Origin: Planctomycetota bacterium
GTDB lineage: Bacteria > Planctomycetota > Phycisphaerae > Sedimentisphaerales > Anaerobacaceae
Direction of reading: 5' to 3'
Assembly (NCBI GenBank): GCA_023135255.1
Contig: JAGLTN010000537.1
Coordinates: 1 to 6,155, forward strand
DNA: 6,155 nucleotides
This document shows positions 1 to 5,134 of the stretch, one piece after another (within the stretch, counting starts at the first letter, position 1; each line of letters starts with the position of its first letter). Under the pieces are notes generated by a model. It was given only the letters and a program-made list of their open reading frames with translations. It was not told where the DNA came from and did not search any database. The translations under genes were made by a program, and so were the position numbers.

Positions 1-429
1 GGCAATTCGCAAGATTCTTTTTCGATGACATATCAGTTTTCCGGCGACCGCCTCATAATGAACTATTCAGGCGAACACGTTAATAATTTAAGCGACTTCC
101 GTTGCGGCTGCGACGTTTTCGGTGTTAACGATATGATGGAAGCACGTTATGCCACCGGTAAAAGTTGGATTCACGGCGGCAAACTCCAATACAGAGGCGG
201 AGCGACCGAAAACCTCTACATCTGGGCACCCGAGCAGAACATAAACACTTTCTACAACGACATTACTAAAGGCAAATTTGATAATCCTACAGTCGAGACA
301 AGCGTAAACTCTAACCTCGCCTGCATCCTGGGCCGAGAAGCCGCGGCAAGACGAACAACAATAACATGGGATCAGCTGATAAAAGAGAATAAAAAACACC
401 ATGTTGATTTTACAGGTCTGAAAGAGTAA
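1..429 (+). CDS. Gfo/Idh/MocA-family oxidoreductase, C-terminal part (5' end outside window)
   Basis: The frame is open from the first base and ends with TAA at 427-429, so about 142 C-terminal residues of a longer protein are visible; the ATG at 25 is internal, not the start. What is seen matches my recollection of the C-terminal half of Gfo/Idh/MocA oxidoreductases: a beta-strand segment (TYQFSGDRLIMNYSGEH), a Trp-containing region (GKSWIHGG), then the typical end in which a helix with NINTFYNDITKGKFDNPTVE is followed by SNLACILGREAAARRTTITW. The N-terminal Rossmann fold with the NAD(P)-binding glycine motif and the catalytic Lys would lie upstream, so cofactor and substrate cannot be judged. 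Such enzymes are usually cytosolic and oxidise or reduce sugars, inositols or related polyols. The gene ends 10 nt before larE on the same strand, suggesting one transcript. Family assignment is fairly sure; the substrate is unknown. Confidence 0.8.
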   Translation, partial: GNSQDSFSMTYQFSGDRLIMNYSGEHVNNLSDFRCGCDVFGVNDMMEARYATGKSWIHGGKLQYRGGATENLYIWAPEQNINTFYNDITKGKFDNPTVETSVNSNLACILGREAAARRTTITWDQLIKENKKHHVDFTGLKE

Positions 430-439
430 TATAGCTTTT

Positions 440-1267
440 GTGGATTTACAGAAAAAATACAATTCGTTAAAGCAAAGCCTGACCAGGCTTGGAAAAGTTG
501 CAATAGCCTTTTCAGGCGGCGTCGACAGCTCTCTTTTATTAAAAGTAGCAGCCGACACACTAACCCCTGCAAACGTCTTAGCCTGCTACGCTGTCGGTCC
601 ATCCCAGTCCGAATTCGAGCGAAAAACAGCGATTGATTTTGCAGACTCATTAGCAGTAAAGCTTATACAAGTCCCTACAGACGAAATATCCGATCCTGAT
701 TACGTTGCTAACAGACCCGACCGCTGTTATCATTGCAAGGTTCATCTTCTGACAGAAATAAAAAAAGCTGTACATGAATTTGGCTTTGAAAACATCCTTT
801 GCGGCAACAATGCTGACGATGAAAAAGATTTCCGCCCCGGCGGCCGTGCGGTTAAAGAGCAATCTACGATTTGTCCTCTCCTCGACGCAAACCTGTCAAA
901 ATCAGATATTCGCCAACTCAGCAGGCAACTGAATCTGCCCACCGCCGAGATGCCATCGTCGCCATGTCTGGCTTCGAGGGTTGCTTATGGCATTGAAATA
1001 ACTGCTGGGCGTCTTAAACAGGTTGAAGAGGCTGAAAGCTATCTGCGGCAGCTTGGCTTTGTCGAGTTCCGCGTTCGCCATCATGGTGGTATGGCACGCA
1101 TTGAAGTGTTGCCGGTACAAATGGATAAAGCTCTTTCCAGCAGAGAGCAAATTTGCGAGAAACTCAAATCCCTGGGTTTTAAATATGTGGCTTTAGATAT
1201 GCAGGGCTTTCGTAGCGGATCACTTAATGAATCGCTATCCAGAGAAGATAAAAAACGTTTTATCTAA
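440..1267 (+). CDS. larE: LarE, ATP-dependent sulfur transferase of nickel-pincer nucleotide (NPN) cofactor biosynthesis
   Basis: LarE adenylates the carboxylates of the pyridinium dicarboxylate made by LarB and inserts sulfur, giving the thio-acids that LarC loads with nickel for LarA-type racemases. The 275-residue length is normal. Visible: the PP-loop SGGVDSS at residues 25-31 (ATP pyrophosphatase fold), NNADDEKDFRPG at 123-134, PSSPCLASR at 172-180, FRVRHHGGMARIEV at 210-223, and the closing YVALDMQGFRSG. Cys176 sits at the position of the sacrificial Cys176 of Lactiplantibacillus plantarum LarE. In addition there is an RCYHCK motif (Cys96, Cys99) where, as I recall, the L. plantarum protein has no cysteines; this three-Cys set fits LarE proteins that use a [4Fe-4S] cluster. 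The start is the GTG at 440: an in-frame TGA lies at 419-421 and no other usable start occurs before the PP-loop. AAAGAG at 421-426 is a weak, distant ribosome site, so coupling to the upstream gene is likely. No larA, larB or larC is in the window. Confidence 0.92.
   Translation: MDLQKKYNSLKQSLTRLGKVAIAFSGGVDSSLLLKVAADTLTPANVLACYAVGPSQSEFERKTAIDFADSLAVKLIQVPTDEISDPDYVANRPDRCYHCKVHLLTEIKKAVHEFGFENILCGNNADDEKDFRPGGRAVKEQSTICPLLDANLSKSDIRQLSRQLNLPTAEMPSSPCLASRVAYGIEITAGRLKQVEEAESYLRQLGFVEFRVRHHGGMARIEVLPVQMDKALSSREQICEKLKSLGFKYVALDMQGFRSGSLNESLSREDKKRFI
1247..1264. repeat. AT-rich inverted repeat at the larE/SIS gene junction
   Basis: Seven-base arms GATAAAA and TTTTATC around a 4-nt loop (AACG) lie in the last codons of larE, 6 nt beyond the SIS-gene stop as read on the minus strand. 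It has only one G-C pair in the stem and is not followed by a clear T-run on either strand, so a bidirectional terminator role is possible but weak. Confidence 0.25.
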
Positions 1268-1270
1268 AAA

Positions 1271-2281
1271 TCAACTGCCGAAAACATTCCCGACTTTTTG
1301 CGCACGCTCAGCCTTATCAAGATCGATCCCCAAATTTATCCCCGCTTCGACCAGCACATTCCAACCAACTGCCAGATATAAATAGTTTGTCAATTCACCA
1401 AGCTCAGCCACCTTAATAGTCGGAAACATCGTATCTTCCATCGCGATAACAAAGACTTTCAAGCCAACCTGGTCGATCATGATTTCCCGCGTTTTTTTCA
1501 GCTCACTTCGATACGGATCTATCAGAATGACAACATCTTTCGGGCTCATAACTTCCTGTATCCCGTGCATATAAGATGTCCCTTCGAGGTAATCGCTTTT
1601 CTTGCGGACTATTTCGTTAACCTTAACAGCCAGCTCTTCTGCCAGCCCGTTATTTCTACCGGCAAAATAAATTGTCTCCGCGCCAGCCAACGCTTTGGTA
1701 AGCTCAACAGGGATATCAACAGTCAAAGCCTCTTCAAAAGCCGGCGCAAGTTTGTCCAGGTTTTTCAGTTCACCCCCAGCGGTCTTTGCCAGCAGTGACT
1801 GGTAAAACAACGCCTGCTCCACCGAACTTTTAGTAGCGGCGATAGCATCTTCCGACCCACAGCCTAACACAAAAGTCTGTTTGCAGAACTGCTCCAAAGG
1901 CGTATTCTTATTTGCCGTCAGACCATACAAATTAGAATGGTTTTTAGTTTTTAGACCATCAAAAAGTGTCAGCGTCTCTTTCGTCTTGCCACTATTAGAA
2001 GCAGCAAAAACCACAAAGCTGTTAAGGTCATATTCGCACGCCTGATACGATCCTTCAGAAGCCATATCCAACGCCATCCCGCACTTCCTGCCGTATTCTA
2101 TCGCGTTCTTAGAAGGAAATGTTCTGCTCGACCCTTCACCGGTAAAGAACAGCCGGGATGTTTTTTTGATTTCATCGATAACACCTTCGGTATCACCAGC
2201 ATGAAAATCCTTGATAACATCCACCGCTTCGAACATCTCATTTACTAAAGCAAACTTTGTGTAATTTTCCTGCTTCTTCAT
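1271..2281 (-). CDS. Double-SIS-domain sugar-phosphate isomerase/deaminase-like protein (GlmS isomerase-half relative)
   Basis: A 336-residue cytosolic protein made of two SIS (sugar isomerase) domains, about residues 30-170 and 190-325. The phosphate-binding loop of the first domain is seen as TGEGSSR (47-53) and SNSGKT (95-100), corresponding to the SQSGET loop of GlmS; ATKSS (149-153) matches the GlmS STKA region. In the second half, Glu223, His239 (in YMHG) and Lys329 (in AERAQK) line up with Glu488, His504 and Lys603 of E. coli GlmS: His239 is 16 residues after Glu223 exactly as in GlmS, and Lys329 has the same place in the C-terminal tail. The glutaminase domain of GlmS is absent, so glutamine-dependent synthesis is excluded. 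Candidate reactions are amino-sugar-phosphate deamination (NagB-II type), deglycation (FrlB type) or aldose/ketose isomerisation (AgaS or phosphoglucose isomerase-like). AAGGAA at 2290-2295, 8 nt before the ATG, supports the start. It follows the phosphofructokinase gene by 17 nt. Fold is sure; substrate is not. Confidence 0.85.
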   Translation of the reverse strand: MKKQENYTKFALVNEMFEAVDVIKDFHAGDTEGVIDEIKKTSRLFFTGEGSSRTFPSKNAIEYGRKCGMALDMASEGSYQACEYDLNSFVVFAASNSGKTKETLTLFDGLKTKNHSNLYGLTANKNTPLEQFCKQTFVLGCGSEDAIAATKSSVEQALFYQSLLAKTAGGELKNLDKLAPAFEEALTVDIPVELTKALAGAETIYFAGRNNGLAEELAVKVNEIVRKKSDYLEGTSYMHGIQEVMSPKDVVILIDPYRSELKKTREIMIDQVGLKVFVIAMEDTMFPTIKVAELGELTNYLYLAVGWNVLVEAGINLGIDLDKAERAQKVGNVFGS

Positions 2282-2289
2282 GAAAGCTT

Positions 2290-2295
2290 TTCCTT
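2290..2295 (-). promoter_or_regulatory. Ribosome binding site of the SIS-domain gene
   Basis: Minus-strand AAGGAA lies 8 nt before the ATG at 2281, within the 17-nt gap after the phosphofructokinase stop codon. It supports this start and shows the SIS gene has its own initiation site without room for a separate promoter in the gap. Confidence 0.65.
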
Positions 2296-2298
2296 TTC

Positions 2299-3498
2299 TT
2301 AAACTTTTTTATATGAAAGTTTCGCATACTCAGGCAACTCTCCAACCAATGGTCGAAGATATTCGATAAACTCATCAGTCACAAAATTCCCTTCCGGCGT
2401 AATATAGTTATCAGGCATTGGTTTGGCTTTTACAGCCACTTCGTTTAAAGCAACCTCACCTGTCACACATTTATAAGGCCTATTCGATTCTCTTTCCAAT
2501 GTCACCATCAACCCAGTCTTACCTTGCTTAGCAAGCCCAACCGCCGCTGCACCCGCCATATATGCCTCCTCAATATCCACCCTGCTCGCCCGATCCGCAC
2601 CACACATCGTAAGAGATTCTGTTATCTGAAATTCGCCTCTAAAGCTGAACTCATCGGATATCATTTTATGCAAAGCCATAGCTGCGCTTGCTCCGCCCAT
2701 TGCCCCGAATTCCACATTATTAAACTTATCCTTACTCTGTGCTGATGATACAGGCGTGCCATCGGCAAACGTAATCCCTTCACCGCATACGATAGAAACA
2801 AATCCGAACTTCTCCTGACACTCCTTAACCTTTGCCAGAATTTTATCCTTATCGAAAGCTCTCTCAGGCAGACAAAGTATATGAGGCGGATCCTGCGGTG
2901 CTTTCTTAGCTGCCGCTGCTCCAGCCGCCAGCCAGCCCGCTTCTCTGCCAACGGTTTGCATAATCACAAACTTATCGACCTTTTGCATATCCCTCGCCAG
3001 TATCCCCGATTGCATCACACTTATCGCAACATACCTCGCTGCACTGCCATAGCCCGGCGTATGATCTGTCCCGAAAAGATCGTTGTCAACCGTCTTAGGC
3101 ACACCGATCCCAACCATTTCATACCCTTGCTGTTTCGCATACATTTCTATCCGGTGGATCGTATCCATCGTATCATTGCCGCCCGCCAAAAACATATACC
3201 GGACATCGTATTTTTTCAGCATATCGAGTATCACAGGCAAATCTTCATCCTGCAATTTGTGCCTGCATGACCCCAAAACGCTGCCTGGCGTACCTTTCAG
3301 CCCATCAATTGTTTGCTCTGATTCTGCCCCCAGGTCAATAACATTGCCCTGCATAAATCCTTCGATCGCAAAACGCATCCCCAAAATTTTATCGATACTT
3401 TCAAATCCTTTAGCTGCATCGATGATTCCTGCCAAAGATGAATTAATAACCGATGTTGGTCCGCCTGATTGGCCTATAATTGCATTGCCCTTAAGCAT
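2299..3498 (-). CDS. pfp: 6-phosphofructokinase, probably pyrophosphate-dependent (diphosphate--fructose-6-phosphate 1-phosphotransferase)
   Basis: A complete 399-residue PfkA-family enzyme, longer than the roughly 320 residues of E. coli PfkA and in the range of PPi-type relatives. It phosphorylates fructose 6-phosphate to fructose 1,6-bisphosphate in the cytosol. Visible motifs: GQSGGPTSVINSSLAG at 9-24 (nucleotide/PPi loop), GGNDT at 106-110, PKTVDND at 134-140 (Asp138 aligns with catalytic Asp127 of E. coli), TPGYGSA at 147-153, VGREAGW at 183-189 in place of the usual MGR, LPE at 211-213, and GADRASRVDIEEA in the C-terminal third. Asp109 and Lys135 replace Gly104 and Gly124 of the ATP enzyme, the two changes known to mark PPi use. 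Asn108 replaces the Mg-binding Asp103, which is less usual. A good ribosome site (AAGGGA, 3506-3511) lies 7 nt before the ATG. The SIS gene follows after 17 nt, so the two are probably co-translated. PPi dependence is inferred, not shown. Confidence 0.9.
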   Translation of the reverse strand: MLKGNAIIGQSGGPTSVINSSLAGIIDAAKGFESIDKILGMRFAIEGFMQGNVIDLGAESEQTIDGLKGTPGSVLGSCRHKLQDEDLPVILDMLKKYDVRYMFLAGGNDTMDTIHRIEMYAKQQGYEMVGIGVPKTVDNDLFGTDHTPGYGSAARYVAISVMQSGILARDMQKVDKFVIMQTVGREAGWLAAGAAAAKKAPQDPPHILCLPERAFDKDKILAKVKECQEKFGFVSIVCGEGITFADGTPVSSAQSKDKFNNVEFGAMGGASAAMALHKMISDEFSFRGEFQITESLTMCGADRASRVDIEEAYMAGAAAVGLAKQGKTGLMVTLERESNRPYKCVTGEVALNEVAVKAKPMPDNYITPEGNFVTDEFIEYLRPLVGELPEYAKLSYKKV

Positions 3499-3622
3499 TT
3501 TAACGTCCCTTATTTTTTTAACTAATAAGCTATTCTCGAAAGAGGCATTTTATCACCTTCGACTCGTTAAACCAGCGTCTTGCCACTCATAACCAACCAG
3601 TTACGTTCATTTGTGAAATAAT
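3499..3622 (-). other. Spacer between asnS and the phosphofructokinase gene
   Basis: This 124-nt stretch is the only sizeable non-coding gap in the window. Read on the minus strand it contains the AAGGGA ribosome site and an A-run (TTAAAAAAATAAGGG) just upstream of the start. I see no strong GC-rich hairpin followed by a T-run after asnS, and no convincing -35/-10 pair; TAAAAT at 3547-3552 resembles a -10 box but has no recognisable -35 partner. It could therefore be either a readthrough spacer or the site of a weak or non-sigma70-like promoter for the downstream two-gene unit. Confidence 0.4.
3506..3511 (-). promoter_or_regulatory. Ribosome binding site of the phosphofructokinase gene
   Basis: Minus-strand AAGGGA lies 7 nt before the ATG at 3498. 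It fixes this start, which also gives the family's expected N-terminus (LKGNAIIGQSGGPT). Confidence 0.65.
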
Positions 3623-5134
3623 TTAGATATAAACTTTGTCCATCATTCTTGGAAATGCGATACATTGGCGGATGTGTTTTTCACTTGCCATCCAGGCAAC
3701 GGTTCTTTCAACTCCTAAGCCAAATCCGCCATGAGGCACTGACCCGTATTTTCTCAGATCGAGATACCAGTCATAATCTTCAGGCTTAAATCCCATATCT
3801 TTAGCTCTGGCGACGAGGACATCATAATCGTCTTCTCTTACGGAGCCGCCGATGATCTCGCCGAACCCTTCCGGAGCCAGCATATCAAAGTTTTCAACAA
3901 CTCTGTCATCGCTGCGGTCAGTTTTCATATAAAAAGCCTTGGCTTCTTTCGGATAATGAGTAACAAAGACAGGCTTGTCGTGCATCATTGAGATAATAGT
4001 TTCATCGCTGCCGCCCAGATCTTTGCCCCATTTAAAATCAGCAGCAAGCTGAGCATGTTTCGGATTATTCTCTATTTTAGTTTCAACTTCAGAAAGGTCT
4101 GCCTTGATCTCGATAATTTCCGCGGCATTTTTCTCCCGCTTCCATTGTTTTATAGAGCCTTTTTGTTCTTTTTCAAGCTGACTTAGCCGCTCTTCGATCT
4201 GCTTTTTCTGCTGGTGGAATTCTTCAAGCTGTTTTGCCATGAAATCTTTTGTTTTTGGGCCGGTCAGGATATCAACAGCCTGGCTATAGGTCAGCCTGTA
4301 GAAGGGCGGTTTGATCTTTTCCAGAAGCTCAATGTTGGCGCCGACCTGTTCAAGCTGAGCCCTGTTTTTCTCCAATACGTTTTTCGCGATGAAAGAAACG
4401 AAATTTTCCGCCAGTTCCAGCAATTCTTTAAGACCGGCAAATGCGACTTCCGGCTCAACCATCCAGAACTCGGTAAGGTGTCTTCTTGTCTTGCTTTTTT
4501 CAGCTCGAAATGTTGGTCCAAAACAATACACTTTGCCAAGACTCATTGCTGCGGTTTCCAGGTATAGCTGGCCCGTCTGGGTCAGGTGCAATGGCTCACC
4601 GAAATAATCGACCTCGAAAAGTGAACTTGCGTCTTCGCCTGCCATAGTTGTAAATATCGGCGTATCAACCAGCGTAAAACCGTCATCATTGAAAAATCTT
4701 CTTATAGAATCAACAACCGTATGGCGTATCCTGGATATGTTCCACTGCCTTTGGCTTCTAAGGTGCAGATGGCGGTTTTTCATCAGGAAATCTATGCCGT
4801 GAGCTTTGGGTGTAATCGGATAATCTTTCGATTCTGATATTATTTCAGCAGAAGTCACTGCCATTTCATATCCGCCGACGCTGCGCTGTTCCTCGCGTAT
4901 AGTACCGGTGATAGCCAAAGAAGATTCCTGCCCAAGATGTTTGATCTTGTCAAATAAGTCGTCATCGATTTTGCCTTTTTCTATAACGCACTGGCAAAGT
5001 CCGCTACCATCACGAAGAGTAAGGAACTGTACCTTGCCGCTTGGTCTGTTACGGTACAACCAGCCCGCCAGCATTACTTCTTTTTCCACATGCCTCTTAA
5101 GGTCTGCGATTAAAACTCTGTCTGCGTAGTTCAT
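3623..5134 (-). CDS. asnS: Asparaginyl-tRNA synthetase with a charged helical insertion
   Basis: Class IIb synthetase joining asparagine to tRNA(Asn) with ATP. The N-terminal OB-fold anticodon-binding domain covers about residues 1-105 (GWLYRNRPSGKVQFLTLRDG). The catalytic core has motif 1 around 137-161 with Pro159, motif 2 as FRAEKSKTRRHLTEFWMVEPE (209-229) and motif 3 as GGFGLGVER (469-477) with Arg477. HLTEFWMVEPE and GEIIGGS (425-431) indicate Asn rather than Asp specificity. At 503 residues it is longer than E. coli AsnRS (466). The excess comes from a stretch of about 65-70 extra residues, roughly 293-366, between ILTG and FKWGKDLG; it is rich in Lys, Glu and Gln and looks like a helical hairpin or coiled coil. 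The ATG overlaps the glyQS stop as ATGA, with AGAGGA at 5146-5151 as ribosome site, so translation is probably coupled. No hairpin terminator is evident after the TAA stop. Confidence 0.95.
   Translation of the reverse strand: MNYADRVLIADLKRHVEKEVMLAGWLYRNRPSGKVQFLTLRDGSGLCQCVIEKGKIDDDLFDKIKHLGQESSLAITGTIREEQRSVGGYEMAVTSAEIISESKDYPITPKAHGIDFLMKNRHLHLRSQRQWNISRIRHTVVDSIRRFFNDDGFTLVDTPIFTTMAGEDASSLFEVDYFGEPLHLTQTGQLYLETAAMSLGKVYCFGPTFRAEKSKTRRHLTEFWMVEPEVAFAGLKELLELAENFVSFIAKNVLEKNRAQLEQVGANIELLEKIKPPFYRLTYSQAVDILTGPKTKDFMAKQLEEFHQQKKQIEERLSQLEKEQKGSIKQWKREKNAAEIIEIKADLSEVETKIENNPKHAQLAADFKWGKDLGGSDETIISMMHDKPVFVTHYPKEAKAFYMKTDRSDDRVVENFDMLAPEGFGEIIGGSVREDDYDVLVARAKDMGFKPEDYDWYLDLRKYGSVPHGGFGLGVERTVAWMASEKHIRQCIAFPRMMDKVYI

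Noticed and set aside
88..558. Minus-strand open frame of 156 codons opposite the oxidoreductase and the larE start
   Set aside because: It is antisense to two recognisable protein-coding regions, and its Cys/Phe-rich translation resembles no family I know.
3547..3575. Possible promoter for the phosphofructokinase gene (TAAAAT as -10, minus strand)
   Set aside because: The hexamer 17 nt upstream reads CTGGTT, a poor match to TTGACA, and promoter rules in this lineage are uncertain.
3083..3592. Plus-strand open frame of 169 codons opposite the phosphofructokinase gene and the spacer
   Set aside because: Most of it lies antisense to a clearly conserved enzyme, its translation shows no family motif, and it has no convincing ribosome site.
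3585..3605. GGTTGGTT direct repeat with flanking TAAC/GTTA symmetry after asnS, as a terminator
   Set aside because: The possible stem is about four base pairs and has no T-run after it.
3560..3610. Two tiny minus-strand frames in the spacer (MNVTGWL and MSGKTLV, overlapping as ATGA) as possible leader peptides
   Set aside because: Seven codons each, no ribosome sites, no run of a regulatory amino acid and no attenuator hairpins seen; most likely chance.
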